DNA of 64,000 nucleotides, taken from the NCBI GenBank assembly GCA_023383015.1, contig JAHDXW010000018.1, positions 31,312 through 95,311 of the forward strand. Reading direction: 5' to 3'. The translations under genes were made by a program, and so were the position numbers. Source of the stretch: Paracoccaceae bacterium (GTDB lineage: Bacteria > Pseudomonadota > Alphaproteobacteria > Rhodobacterales > Rhodobacteraceae). Positions 8,017 to 17,335 of this stretch are shown here, in pieces. Position 1 is the stretch's first letter, and each line of letters starts with the position of its first letter. Below the pieces are notes generated by a model. That model saw nothing but the letters and a program-made list of their open reading frames with translations, was not told the DNA's origin and did no database searches.

Positions 8017-8901
8017 CTATTGTCCGCGGACGAGGGTCAGCGTCGCCCACTCGCCCAGATTGTCCCGCGATTCGGGCGTGAATCCTGAAGCACGGTAGGC
8101 CTGGAGCACGGCGTCGGCCTGTTCGCAGAGGAGGCCGGAGAGAATCACCCGGCCGCCCGGGGCCAGATGGCGGCCCATGGCAGGGGCGAGGGCCACCAGC
8201 GGCGCCGCGAGGATGTTGGCGAAAGCAAGGTCGAAGGGCGCCGCGGCGACGGTTTCGGGATGATCGAGGCCGGTCGCGACGATGCAGCGCACCGCCCCGT
8301 CCAGCCGGTTGGCGGCAAGGTTAGCCGCGGCCACCTCGATCGCCACGGGGTCGATGTCGGAGGCCAGGACGGGCGCCGCCGCCGGCCAGACACGGGCAGC
8401 GGCCATCGCCAGAACCGCGGTGCCGCAGCCGACGTCGATGATGCGCGCGGGACGGAAGCCCGACGCGGCAAGCCGGTCGAGCGCGATCAGGCAGCCCCTG
8501 GTGGTGCCGTGGTGGCCGGTTCCGAAGGCCATCGAGGCCTCGATGAGGAGCGCGATGCGCCCCGGACCGGCCGGCACCCGCGGCGCGTCATGGCTGCCGT
8601 AGAGGAAGAAGCGCCCCGCCTCTACCGGCGCGAGCTCGCGCTGGACATGGGCCACCCAGTCGGTCTCGGGCAGTTCGGAAACGGCGAAGGCCCGCGCCCC
8701 GAAGCCTGCCGACAAGAGCGCAAGCTGGGCAGCATCGGGCGCGGCGGTGAAGTAGCCCTGCACCTCCCACAGGCCCGAGCCGTCCTCGATCTCGAAGCAG
8801 CCGATGCCCGCGGGCGCGGGGTCCATCGCCTCCATCGCGGTTGCGAGGGCCTCGGCGGGGCCCGGTCCGGGCAGGGTGGTGAAGGCGGTGAAGCTGGTCA
8901 T
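8017..8901 (-). CDS. prmA: Ribosomal protein L11 methyltransferase
   Basis: A 294-residue SAM-dependent enzyme that trimethylates ribosomal protein L11. The N-terminal substrate-recognition domain ends before AFGTGHHGTTRGCL, the PrmA-specific loop. It is followed by SAM motif I IIDVGCGTAVLAMAAARV and the catalytic-region motif FANILAAPL. I chose the ATG at 8901 (MTSFTAFTT) over an upstream start at 8937, whose extra 12 residues are not family-like. Confidence 0.93.
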   Translation of the reverse strand: MTSFTAFTTLPGPGPAEALATAMEAMDPAPAGIGCFEIEDGSGLWEVQGYFTAAPDAAQLALLSAGFGARAFAVSELPETDWVAHVQRELAPVEAGRFFLYGSHDAPRVPAGPGRIALLIEASMAFGTGHHGTTRGCLIALDRLAASGFRPARIIDVGCGTAVLAMAAARVWPAAAPVLASDIDPVAIEVAAANLAANRLDGAVRCIVATGLDHPETVAAAPFDLAFANILAAPLVALAPAMGRHLAPGGRVILSGLLCEQADAVLQAYRASGFTPESRDNLGEWATLTLVRGQ

Positions 8902-8958
8902 GCCGGGGCGGTTACGCGCCGCGGCGCACGCGGTCAAGCAGACCCGGCGGCGCCGCGC

Positions 8959-10323
8959 CTATCCGGCAAGCAGGCGCGGCAGCCAGAGCGCGACGGCGGG
9001 AAAGGCGAGGATGAGCGCGACGCGCCCGACCTCGGCCAGGAGGAAGGGCACCAGCCCCCGGAAGGTTTCGATCATCGGCACGTCGCGGGCGATCGCCGAG
9101 ATCACGAACACGTTCATCCCCACCGGCGGGGTGATCAGACCGAGTTCGACCACGATCAGCGCGAGGATCCCGAACCAGATCTTCAGATCGTCGGTCGACA
9201 TGCCGAACCCCGACCCCTCGGCCTGCTGGACCGGGCCGCCGTTCAGGGCCACCAGCACCGGCCAGAAGAAGGGGATCACGAGCAGGATCATGCTGAGGCT
9301 GTCCATCAGGCAGCCAAGCAGCACCAGCGCGGCGAGCAGCAGCAGCAGGACGGTGAAGGGCTCGAGCCCCGCGCCGACCACGAACTCGGCCGCCACCTGC
9401 GGCAACCGCACCCGGCCGAGGTAAATCTTCAGCATCTCGGCCCCGAGCAGGATCAGGTAGATCATGCCCGAGGTGGCGGCCGTCTCGATCAGCACGGCGC
9501 GCCAGTCGCGCAGCGTCATCGGCGCCCGCATCAGCCCGAACAGCCAGACCAGGAACACCCCGATCGCCGCCGCGGGCGTCGGGCCATAGAGGCCTGCGTA
9601 GATGCCGCCTATCACCGCCGCGAAGACCGCCAGCACCGGCAGCGCCCCGAGGGTGGCGGCGCGGAACTCCGCCCTCCCGCCGGCGCCGCCGGCCGGGCCC
9701 GCCTGCGGGCGCACGGCGACGTAGGCGGCGATCGTGCCCATGAACAGGACCACGGCGATCAGCCCCGGCACCAGCGCCGCCATGAACATGGTGACGATGT
9801 TGGCCTCGACGATGATGGCGTAGATCACCAGCACCACCGAGGGCGGGATCAGGATGCCGAGCACCCCGCCGGCGGCCAGCGTGCCGGTGGCCAGCGCGCC
9901 CGAGTAGCGGTAGCGCAGCAGTTCGGGCAGTGCCACCCTGCCCATGGTCGAGGCGGTGGCGAGCGAGGAGCCTGACACCGCCCCGAACCCCGCGCAGGCG
10001 GCGATGGCCGCCATCGCCGTGCCGCCGCGCAGCCAGCCGAACCAGGCGTTGGCGGCCCGGAACAGCGCCTGCGAGAAGCCCGCCCGGGTGGCCAGGGCCC
10101 CCATCAGGACGAACATCGGGATGACCGAGAGGTCGTAGTTCGAGAAGACCCCGTAGGCGAGGGTCTTCAGCTGCGCCAGCAGCACCCGCGTGCCGTCGGG
10201 CACCGCAAGGACCATTCCGCCGCCGCCGGCGAGGATCATCGCATGGGCGACCGGCATCCGCAGCACGATGAGCAGCAGAAGGACCGCAAGCGCCGCGAAG
10301 CCCAGCGCGACAGGGTCGGCCAT
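8959..10323 (-). CDS. TRAP transporter large permease (DctM family)
   Basis: A 454-residue inner-membrane protein with about 12 hydrophobic segments and the DctM fold. Characteristic stretches are the N-terminal VLRMPVAHAM, GAVSGSSLATASTMG, GILIPPSVVLVIYAI and the late LITPPVGMNVFVI. It forms the ion-coupled channel of a tripartite ATP-independent periplasmic carrier. Its ATG overlaps the small-permease stop by 4 bases. The substrate cannot be read from the sequence; TRAP systems import organic acids and related compounds. Confidence 0.93.
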   Translation of the reverse strand: MADPVALGFAALAVLLLLIVLRMPVAHAMILAGGGGMVLAVPDGTRVLLAQLKTLAYGVFSNYDLSVIPMFVLMGALATRAGFSQALFRAANAWFGWLRGGTAMAAIAACAGFGAVSGSSLATASTMGRVALPELLRYRYSGALATGTLAAGGVLGILIPPSVVLVIYAIIVEANIVTMFMAALVPGLIAVVLFMGTIAAYVAVRPQAGPAGGAGGRAEFRAATLGALPVLAVFAAVIGGIYAGLYGPTPAAAIGVFLVWLFGLMRAPMTLRDWRAVLIETAATSGMIYLILLGAEMLKIYLGRVRLPQVAAEFVVGAGLEPFTVLLLLLAALVLLGCLMDSLSMILLVIPFFWPVLVALNGGPVQQAEGSGFGMSTDDLKIWFGILALIVVELGLITPPVGMNVFVISAIARDVPMIETFRGLVPFLLAEVGRVALILAFPAVALWLPRLLAG

Positions 10324-10853
10324 CAGCCCTCCCCGCCGCCGGCGGCGGTACGGCCTGCCTCCCACATGCCGACGGCGCCCGCCGCGGCGGTCAGCACGAG
10401 CGAGACCACCGCCACCGCATAGGCCGGCCAGATCGGCACGGCGAGGATCGCGCTGGCCAGCCCGCGGGCGCGCTGGTCGGCAAGCCCCTCACCCATCCGC
10501 CAGGCCAGGAGAAGCCCGAAGGCAGCCGCCACCAGACAGCCGATCGCGCGCAGCGCCGCGACGCCGCGCGGCGGCAGCCGCGCCGTGAAGATGTCGGCCG
10601 ACACATTGGCGCCGGCCAGTTGCGCGTGCGGAAGGAAGCAGAACCCTGCCACCGCCGCCAGCATCGCGGTCAGTTCGACCGCGCCCGCGAAATGGCCCGT
10701 CCAGCCGGCCGTGAGGCTGCTTGCCACCTCGAGCACGTTCACGGCCACGATCGCCAGCAGGGCCATGCCCCCCGCCAGCGCCCAGGCCGCCACCACGCGC
10801 TCGACCGCGGCTGGAATGCCGGTGCGACCGCCGGCGCCGGGCCGGCCGGTCAC
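10323..10853 (-). CDS. TRAP transporter small permease (DctQ family)
   Basis: A 176-residue protein with four hydrophobic segments and the DctQ-like loop FTARLPPRGVAALRAIG. The DctQ core begins at about residue 18 (VERVVAAWALAGG). The GTG at 10853 is chosen because it overlaps the binding-protein stop as GTGA. It pairs with the large permease in the membrane. Confidence 0.85.
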   Translation of the reverse strand: MTGRPGAGGRTGIPAAVERVVAAWALAGGMALLAIVAVNVLEVASSLTAGWTGHFAGAVELTAMLAAVAGFCFLPHAQLAGANVSADIFTARLPPRGVAALRAIGCLVAAAFGLLLAWRMGEGLADQRARGLASAILAVPIWPAYAVAVVSLVLTAAAGAVGMWEAGRTAAGGGEG

Positions 10854-11893
10854 CGGCTGTTCTGGGCAACAAGCTCGCGCGCCCGCGCGGCCAGCGCCGC
10901 CCCGTCGATGCCCTGCCCCGCGACATCGGACGTCCAGCGGTCGACGACCGGTGCCAGGGCGGCAAGGAAGGCGTCGGTCTCGGCTACGGTCAGCACGACG
11001 TGCTCGTTGCCCGCGGCGGTTGCGACACCGATCCCCCATGCCTCGGTCGCCTCCCAGATCGCCCCGGCCTCGCCCCACCAGTCACGCCCGGTCTCGGCGG
11101 CAAAGACCTCCCGGATCTCCGCCGGCAGGGCGTTCCAGCGGTCGGCATTCATCGAGACATGGAACAGCGCGGTCCCGAAGCGCATGCCCCCCGCCCCCTC
11201 GATCTGGTAGCGGGTCTGCTCCTGCAGCTGCAGCGGCGGGATGATCTCGAAGGGGATGATGGCGGCATCGACGGTGCCGCGGGCCAGCGCCTGCGGCAGT
11301 TCGGGAACCGGGGTCGCCACCGGGATCGCCCCCAGCGCCTCGATCGCCCAGGCGCCGGTGCGTGAGGGCGTGCGGATGCGCATGCCGCGGGCATCCGCCG
11401 GCGTCCTTACCAGCCGCTCGCGGGTCTGGATCGCCATCCCGCCGTGGGTGTGCAGCCACAGGACGTGCAGGCCGTCGAAATCGTCGCGCAGCATGTCGAA
11501 CATGTCGTGCAGCGCCAGCCCGGCGGCGCGGGCGTCGCCGCTGAAGACTCCCGGAAGCTCGATCACCTCGGACCGCGGATGCAGCCCCGGCGTGTAGCCG
11601 GCGACCGTCCAGACGATGTCGACGACGCCGTCACGGGCCTGGCTGACCAGTTCGGGGGGCGTGCCGCCAAGCGTCATCGAGGGGTAGATCTCGATCCCGA
11701 TGCGTCCCTGCGACCGGTCCATCACCCGCCTTGCCCAGGGTTCGAGCATCTCGCGGTGCGCCGCCGACTGCGGGCTCAGCATGTGGTGGAGGGTGAAGGC
11801 GAACTCCTGCGCGCCGGCAGGCAGCGCGGCGGCCAGCGCGGCGGCCAGCGCCAGCGCCCGCAGTCCATCTCGGAAGGACGCAACGGCATGCAT
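10850..11893 (-). CDS. TRAP transporter substrate-binding protein (DctP family)
   Basis: A 347-residue periplasmic protein with an N-terminal signal peptide (hydrophobic LALAAALAAALPAGAQE, cleavage near residue 28). DctP features include TLHHMLSPQSAAHREML, IYPSMTLGGTPPEL and the conserved-arginine ligand segment GMRIRTPSRTGAWAIEALG. I chose the ATG at 11893 because it begins the signal peptide and has a GGGAG ribosome site. It is first in the three-gene TRAP operon and diverges from the biotin carboxylase gene. Confidence 0.92.
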   Translation of the reverse strand: MHAVASFRDGLRALALAAALAAALPAGAQEFAFTLHHMLSPQSAAHREMLEPWARRVMDRSQGRIGIEIYPSMTLGGTPPELVSQARDGVVDIVWTVAGYTPGLHPRSEVIELPGVFSGDARAAGLALHDMFDMLRDDFDGLHVLWLHTHGGMAIQTRERLVRTPADARGMRIRTPSRTGAWAIEALGAIPVATPVPELPQALARGTVDAAIIPFEIIPPLQLQEQTRYQIEGAGGMRFGTALFHVSMNADRWNALPAEIREVFAAETGRDWWGEAGAIWEATEAWGIGVATAAGNEHVVLTVAETDAFLAALAPVVDRWTSDVAGQGIDGAALAARARELVAQNSR

Positions 11894-12216
11894 GTCGATG
11901 TGCTCCCTGCGGTCGGTAGGTCGGGGGCAGCGCGGCAGGATGCCGCGCCGCAGTCCAGCGTGACTTAGAGAACCGCGCCCATCCGGGCAAGCCTGCCCGT
12001 GCCCGCGGCACCACCCGTGCGGCCGGCCGGCGGGCGAGTTGCGCGCGGCGTGGGCCGATGTGACGCCGGCGCCGCACTTGCCCGGCGGGCTGCGCCGCGG
12101 CGCGCCGGGCTCTGGTCCGTGGCCGGCGCCTGCCATAGGGTCGCGCACAGCAGCGGCGGCCCCGCACAGGATGCCGGCGGTCGCCGGCACATCAGCCCCG
12201 CACGAGGGAATGCGAG
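11894..12216. other. Divergent intergenic region between the TRAP operon and accC
   Basis: These 323 bases have no convincing coding signal. The region should contain the promoters of the leftward TRAP operon and rightward accC. I do not find the AT-rich palindromes seen at other promoters of this catabolic region, so it may be regulated differently. Confidence 0.4.
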
Positions 12217-13575
12217 ATGACCGAGGGCACGATCCTCATCGCCAACCGTGGCGAGATCGCGGTGCGGATCATCCGCGCCGCGCGCGAGCTTGGGCTGCGG
12301 ACGCTGCAGGCGCACAGCAGTGCGGACGCCGGCTCGCTGGCGGTGCGGCTGGCCGATGCGGCGGTCGACATCGGACCGGCTCCGGCCGCGAAATCCTACC
12401 TGCGGATCGATGGTCTGATCGATGCCGCCCGGCGGGGCGGTGCGACCGCGGTTCATCCTGGCTATGGCTTCCTGTCCGAGAACGCGGCCTTCGCGGCCGC
12501 GGTGGAGGCTGCGGGCCTTGCCTGGATCGGCCCCTCGGCCGAGGCGATCCGGCGCATGGGCGACAAGGCCGCGGCCCGCGCCACGGCCATCGCCGCCGGC
12601 GTTCCCACCGTGCCCGGCAGCGACGGTCCGCTTGCAACCGTCGGGGAGGCGGCGGTGGTCGCCGCGGCGCTGGGCTATCCGGTGATGGTGAAGGCCGCGG
12701 CCGGCGGCGGCGGCCGGGGCATCCGCATCGCCCGCGACCCCGAGGAACTGCTGCGGCTATGGCCGCAGGCGGCGGCCGAGGCGCAGGCTGCCTTCGGCGA
12801 CGGCGCGCTGTACCTCGAGAAGGTGATCGAGCATGCCCGGCATGTCGAGGTACAGGTGCTGGGCGACGGGCGGCGCGTCATCCACCTGTTCGAGCGCGAG
12901 TGCTCGCTGCAGCGCCGGCGCCAGAAGCTGTGGGAGGAGGCACCGTCGCCCGTGCTTCCCGACGCGCTGCGCGACGCGCTCTGCGCCTCGGCGGTCGCAC
13001 TGGCCCAGTCGGTGGGCTACCGCGGGGCCGGCACCGTGGAGTACCTCTATGACGAGGCGTCGGGCCGCTTCTACTTCATCGAGATGAACACCCGCATCCA
13101 GGTCGAGCATCCCGTGACCGAGATGATCACCGGGATCGACCTTGTCCGCGAGCAGATCCGCATCGGCCTCGGCGCCGATCTCGGCATGACACAGGCCGCC
13201 GTGCGGCGCCACGGCCACGCGCTGGAGGTGCGGCTGAACGCCGAGGACCCGGCCCGCGGCTTCATGCCCCGCCCCGGGCGGATCGACCATCTGGAGCTTC
13301 CCGGCGGCCCGGGGGTGCGCGTCGACACGATGCTCTTCCCCGGTTACACGGTGCCGCCCTACTATGACTCGCTGCTGGCCAAGCTGGTCGTCTGGGGCGA
13401 GGACCGCGGGCACGCCCTGGCACGGCTGGAACGGGCGCTGGCAGAGTTGCGGATCGAGGGCGTGCCCACGACCGCGGGCCTGCACCGCGACCTTGCCGCC
13501 GACCCGGAGGTGCGCGCGGCCCGCTTCCACAGCACCTGGCTGGAGGGATGGCTGGCGGCACGCCAGCCGCGGTGA
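12217..13575 (+). CDS. accC: Biotin carboxylase
   Basis: A 452-residue ATP-grasp enzyme that carboxylates biotin on a carrier protein. It has the N-terminal ILIANRGEIAVRIIRAARELG, the HPGYGFLSENAAFA motif, the Gly-rich loop KAAAGGGGRGIRIA, and the catalytic stretches FERECSLQRRRQK and FIEMNTRIQVEHPVTE. Length matches AccC. It converges on a short biotin-carrier gene and sits near pxpABC, whose subunits resemble carboxyltransferase domains. It may therefore serve that dedicated system rather than acetyl-CoA carboxylase; the usual accB partner is absent here. Confidence 0.92.
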   Translation: MTEGTILIANRGEIAVRIIRAARELGLRTLQAHSSADAGSLAVRLADAAVDIGPAPAAKSYLRIDGLIDAARRGGATAVHPGYGFLSENAAFAAAVEAAGLAWIGPSAEAIRRMGDKAAARATAIAAGVPTVPGSDGPLATVGEAAVVAAALGYPVMVKAAAGGGGRGIRIARDPEELLRLWPQAAAEAQAAFGDGALYLEKVIEHARHVEVQVLGDGRRVIHLFERECSLQRRRQKLWEEAPSPVLPDALRDALCASAVALAQSVGYRGAGTVEYLYDEASGRFYFIEMNTRIQVEHPVTEMITGIDLVREQIRIGLGADLGMTQAAVRRHGHALEVRLNAEDPARGFMPRPGRIDHLELPGGPGVRVDTMLFPGYTVPPYYDSLLAKLVVWGEDRGHALARLERALAELRIEGVPTTAGLHRDLAADPEVRAARFHSTWLEGWLAARQPR

Positions 13576-13614
13576 GGCCGCACCGGGGGGCGCCCGGGCG
13601 ACGGGCGGGGTGCC

Positions 13615-13857
13615 TCAGGTCTCGATGGCGGCCAGCGGATCGTCCACGTCCACCAGCCCGTCGTTGTCGGTCATGTAGCCGGCGAAGATGCCGCCGCGTT
13701 CGGCGCGGACCTCGTTGAACGACTTCATCACCTCGATCAGCCCGACGACGTCGCCCGCTGCCACCGCCTCGCCGTCGGCCTTGAACGGCGGCCGGTCGGG
13801 ACCGGGGCGGTGATAGAAGATGCCCGGAAGCTCGGCGCGGATGATGTGGGCGGGCAT
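13615..13857 (-). CDS. Biotin carrier (BCCP-like) protein
   Basis: An 80-residue single-domain biotinyl protein. The biotinylation site is in EVMKSF (Lys45) within GDVVGLIEVMKSFNEV, and the C-terminal half completes the barrel (GGIFAGYMTDNDGLVDVDDPL). It lacks the Ala/Pro-rich N-terminal region of standard AccB (about 150 residues), so it is a minimal carrier. It is last in the leftward run after the GntR gene and faces accC, a likely partner. Confidence 0.87.
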   Translation of the reverse strand: MPAHIIRAELPGIFYHRPGPDRPPFKADGEAVAAGDVVGLIEVMKSFNEVRAERGGIFAGYMTDNDGLVDVDDPLAAIET

Positions 13858-13889
13858 GGCTCGGCTGGTGTCCCTGTGTGCTGGTCCGG

Positions 13890-14636
13890 TCAGTGCGGCA
13901 GGGCCGCGGGTGGCGCGGCGGCGCTGCGGGCGGCCGCCTCGAGGTTGCCGATCACGGCCTCGAGCGGCCTGAGGTGCCGGTCGATGGCGGCCAGCGTCTG
14001 CTCCTCGGACCGGCTGGCCACGGCCTCGAGGGTGTCGCGGTGGAGTGCGACCACGTTGAGCACGTCCTCGTACTGGTCGAAGTACTCCTGCGCCCGCGCG
14101 TAGAGCTGTTCCATGATCTCGTGCTGGTAGTGCGCCAGCAGCGGGCTGCGCGCCGCTCGTCCCATGGCGTAGTGGAACAGGTGGTCGTGGTGGATGCGCT
14201 GCGCCGGACGCCCGCCCAGATGCGCCTCGAGCAGGCGGATCTGGGTCTCCATGTCGGCAAGGTCGGCCTCGGTGGCGTTGCGCGCGGCCAGCAGGGCGAT
14301 CGAGGTCTCGATCGGGCGCCGCGCCTCGGCCAGGGCGCGCAGGCTGAAACGCTGCCAGAACGGCGACTGGTTGATCAGCCGCACCGGGATCTCGTCGCTG
14401 ACCACCACCGCGCCGCCGCCGAGGCCACGCCGCGTCTCGACGATGCCGGCATCGCCGAGGATCTTCAGCGCCTCGCCGATGACCGGCCGGCTGACCTGCA
14501 GCATCTCCGACAGTTCCTCGATCTGCGGCAGCCGGTCGCCGGGCTGCACGGCGCCCGAGCGGATCACGAAGGTGATCTGCTCGACCACACCCTGCGCCGC
14601 CTTGCCATGCGCCACCGGATAGAACTGCCAGGTCAC
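13890..14636 (-). CDS. GntR-family regulator (FCD/FadR type) of the catabolic region
   Basis: A 248-residue regulator with an N-terminal winged HTH (about 10-80; IEELSEMLQVSRPVIGEALKI) and a C-terminal FCD domain with metal-ligand-like HHDHLFHYAMGRAA. It lies between the methyl-transfer genes and the biotin carrier gene, in the same orientation. It is the only DNA-binding regulator I find between 11.9 and 38.7 kb, which makes it the first candidate to bind the AT-rich palindromes upstream of these operons. Those palindromes do not resemble the usual FadR-type half site, so the link is an inference. Confidence 0.88.
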   Translation of the reverse strand: MTWQFYPVAHGKAAQGVVEQITFVIRSGAVQPGDRLPQIEELSEMLQVSRPVIGEALKILGDAGIVETRRGLGGGAVVVSDEIPVRLINQSPFWQRFSLRALAEARRPIETSIALLAARNATEADLADMETQIRLLEAHLGGRPAQRIHHDHLFHYAMGRAARSPLLAHYQHEIMEQLYARAQEYFDQYEDVLNVVALHRDTLEAVASRSEEQTLAAIDRHLRPLEAVIGNLEAAARSAAAPPAALPH

Positions 14637-14651
14637 TGTCCCCGCCCGCCC

Positions 14652-15668
14652 CTAGATCTCCTTGCGCCGCCACGCGCCGATGTAAGCCCGGCAATGCTCG
14701 TCACGCCCTGCCAGAACGTCCTCGGCCAGACGGTAGGCGAGGGTGTCCGGCTGCATCCCGAAGGCGCGGGACGGCGGGTTCATCACCGGATCGATTATCC
14801 CACTCGAGGCCCCCGCTTCAACGGCCATCCGCAGGAAGGCGTCGTTGATGGCCCGCCGGTAGGGAATGCCGAAGGAGACGTTGGAAAAGCCCCCGGTGAT
14901 GTGGATCTCCGGCCCCCAGCGGTCGCGCAGGGCCCGCATCGCGCCCAGCGCATGGCCCGGAAAGCTGGCATCGACCGAGACCGGAAAGATCAGCGGATCG
15001 ATGTGGATGTCGGCTGGCGGGATAGCGCGCGCGAGGGCTGCCTCGACCATGCGCGAGGCGTTGGCCACCCGGTCGTCGATACCCGCGGGCATGCCCTTCT
15101 CGCCGGCCGCGGTGACGACGACGGCCGCCCGCCCGTCGCGGGCGAGGTCGAGCGCCTCGAGCCGTTCGAGCGAGGCCGAGTTCACCATCGGCCGCGGCCC
15201 GCCGGGGGCGCAGGCCGCAAGCCCGGTCGCGATGATCTCGAGGTTCGAGGAATCCACCGACAGCGGCAGGCGGCTGATCTCCTGCACGCAGCGGACCAGC
15301 CAGTCCATCGCAGCCTGCTGGCGGTCGAGCCGGATCGACATCTCGTCGACGTTGAGGTCGAGGAAATGCGCCCCCGCCGCCTCCTGCGCGCGGACGACAT
15401 GGGTGATGTAGGCCCGCCCGAGGCGGGCGGCGGCGGGGTCGCTGCCCATCCCGGCGAGGATGGCGATGCGGATGTGCTTGACGCGACCCTCCTCGAAGTC
15501 CTGGCCGCGGCGGACCGCGTCGGGGACGGGCAGGTGCAGCGTCGTGCCGTCCTCGCCGGGGAAGGCGATCGCCTCCTGCCCCTCGCCGCCCACGATCCTG
15601 GGGCTCTTGCGCATCAGCACCCGGGTCGCGTGCGTGTTCTCGCCGATCACGATGAAGCGGTCGTCCAT
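14652..15668 (-). CDS. Methyltetrahydrofolate:corrinoid methyltransferase (pterin-binding)
   Basis: A 338-residue TIM-barrel protein of the dihydropteroate synthase-like family (AcsE/MtvA/MtgA type). It has the N-terminal FIVIGENTHATR, HFLDLNVDEMS, the pterin-site segment LSVDSSNLEIIATGL, and the late ITGGFSNVSFGIPYRR with the pterin-contacting Asn. In such systems it moves the methyl group between methyl-B12 on the corrinoid protein and tetrahydrofolate. It overlaps the reactivase gene by 22 bases, and all required partners are in the same operon. In a demethylation pathway the net product would be methyl-THF. Confidence 0.88.
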   Translation of the reverse strand: MDDRFIVIGENTHATRVLMRKSPRIVGGEGQEAIAFPGEDGTTLHLPVPDAVRRGQDFEEGRVKHIRIAILAGMGSDPAAARLGRAYITHVVRAQEAAGAHFLDLNVDEMSIRLDRQQAAMDWLVRCVQEISRLPLSVDSSNLEIIATGLAACAPGGPRPMVNSASLERLEALDLARDGRAAVVVTAAGEKGMPAGIDDRVANASRMVEAALARAIPPADIHIDPLIFPVSVDASFPGHALGAMRALRDRWGPEIHITGGFSNVSFGIPYRRAINDAFLRMAVEAGASSGIIDPVMNPPSRAFGMQPDTLAYRLAEDVLAGRDEHCRAYIGAWRRKEI

Positions 15669-17335
15669 GCCCCCTCCAGGCTGGCGGCCGGATGCGGGCC
15701 GGCCGCGGCACCCGCCGGCGGCATCGGCCGGAACTGGCATCCCTCGACGAAGAGGTCGAAGAAATCCGGCGTGGTTTCGAGTTCGACATGCTCGATACGC
15801 GCGGTCAGCGCCTCGAGCCGGCGGCGGTCGGACAGTGACAGCAGGGCCCGGCGCGCCCCCCGCAGCGCGGCATTGCCCACCTTGCGCACCCGCTCGGCCG
15901 GCACCGGCGCAAGCAGGCCGATCTCGACCGCATGGCCGAGGTCGAGCCAGTTGGCGAAGCCGCCGGCAACGTGCAGTGCCCCGATCGCGGCGGGCGCGAG
16001 CCCGCAGTGGCGCAGGAGGATCATCTGGCCGCAGTAGTTGGCCGCCTTGGCCTGGGCGAGATGGCTGACATCGGCACGCGAGAGCGTGATGCCGCGGTCG
16101 GGCACGACCACGAGGTCGGCGCGCCGGGGCAGCCGGTCGAAGGTGCCCTTCGGCCCCATCACCCCCTGACGGCGCAGCCCGGCCAGGAGGTCGACAAGGC
16201 CCGAGCCGCAGAGCCCTGCCGGCGGGCCGCCGCCGATGGTGCCGAAGGCCAGCGCCGCGCCGTCGGCACCGACCTCGATGCGCTCGATCGCCCCCTCCTC
16301 GCCGCGCATCCCGAAGCGCACGCCGCCGCCCTCGAAGGCCGGACCGGCCGGGCAGGAGGCGCAGACGATGCGCCCGTCGACGGCGATTACCACCTCGGTG
16401 TTGGTGCCGATGTCGATCAGCATCCGCGGCTGCGGCGCGGGGTCGAGAAAGCCCTCGGCCAGAAGGCAGGCGGCGGTGTCGCCCCCGACATGGCTGGCAA
16501 GCAGCGGCAGGCCGATGGCGCGGGTGCGGATGTTGGCCCTGAGCCCAAGGTCGGCCGCAGGCAGTGCCAGGGCCGTCGAGGGCCGCAGCCCGGCGCGGAA
16601 CTCGGCCTCTGTCACCGACTTGTAGGGCTTCTGCCCGATCGGCTGGACGTCGAGCCCGAAGAAGAGGTCGCGCATGCAGGAATTGCCGGCGACGACGATC
16701 TCGTAGATCTCCCGCCGCCGGAAGCCGAGAGCCTCGGCCATCGCCGCGATCTCGGCGTTCAGTGCCGCGACCGCCGCCTTCTGCAACTCCCCCCGCCCGG
16801 CGCCGCCGTCATAGGAGATGCGGCTCATGACGTCCGAGCCGCCGAAGCGCTGCGGGTTCTCGAACGACCGGGCGGCGCGCACCTCGCCCGTGAGCAGGTC
16901 GACGAGTTCCAGCGCCACGGTGGTGGTGCCGAGATCGACCGCAAGCCCCAGCGCGTGGCCGTGGAAGCGGTCGACCGCCTCGCCCTCGATCAGGACGCGG
17001 CCGCCGTCGACGGTCACCGCCGGGTCGGTCGGGCCGGGCGCGGCGCCGCCGCCGCCGCCGTCGCTGCCGAGGATCTGCGGCCGCCGGCGCAGGGTGCGGA
17101 AGCCCACCCTCGCCGCCGGATCGTGCACCGCCGCCTGGCAGGCCAGACGGAAGGCGCCGGTCAGGAAGGCCTCGGCCTCGCTGCGCGGCGACAGCGCCCC
17201 GGCCCCCTCGGTAACCTCGACGATGCACTCGTGGCAGCGCCCGGTGCGCCCGCAGGACGAGGGGACCAGCAGCGCCAGCGCGTCGGCACGGTCGAACAGC
17301 GTGCCGCCCGGGCCGGACTGCGGCGGCGGCGTCAT
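15647..17335 (-). CDS. RACo-like corrinoid reductive activase
   Basis: A 562-residue protein combining a ferredoxin domain with an ASKHA ATPase. The N-terminus carries a [2Fe-2S] pattern C-x5-C-x2-C plus a fourth Cys (28, 34, 37, 66). A linker is followed by the actin-like region with LAVDLGTTTVALEL (about 130) and the DUF4445 segment containing DIGTNTEVV, SCPAGPAFEGGG and GGGPPAGLCGSG. RACo and related proteins reduce cobalt(II) corrinoid back to cobalt(I) at the cost of ATP after accidental oxidation. The gene order next to the B12 protein and methyltransferases fits that role exactly. Confidence 0.88.
   Translation of the reverse strand: MTPPPQSGPGGTLFDRADALALLVPSSCGRTGRCHECIVEVTEGAGALSPRSEAEAFLTGAFRLACQAAVHDPAARVGFRTLRRRPQILGSDGGGGGAAPGPTDPAVTVDGGRVLIEGEAVDRFHGHALGLAVDLGTTTVALELVDLLTGEVRAARSFENPQRFGGSDVMSRISYDGGAGRGELQKAAVAALNAEIAAMAEALGFRRREIYEIVVAGNSCMRDLFFGLDVQPIGQKPYKSVTEAEFRAGLRPSTALALPAADLGLRANIRTRAIGLPLLASHVGGDTAACLLAEGFLDPAPQPRMLIDIGTNTEVVIAVDGRIVCASCPAGPAFEGGGVRFGMRGEEGAIERIEVGADGAALAFGTIGGGPPAGLCGSGLVDLLAGLRRQGVMGPKGTFDRLPRRADLVVVPDRGITLSRADVSHLAQAKAANYCGQMILLRHCGLAPAAIGALHVAGGFANWLDLGHAVEIGLLAPVPAERVRKVGNAALRGARRALLSLSDRRRLEALTARIEHVELETTPDFFDLFVEGCQFRPMPPAGAAAGPHPAASLEGAWTTASS

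Noticed and set aside
13878..16037. Long open frame (about 720 codons) on the plus strand opposite the methyl-transfer genes
   Set aside because: It is a GC-driven shadow: its translation lacks family motifs and lies antisense to four clearly conserved genes.
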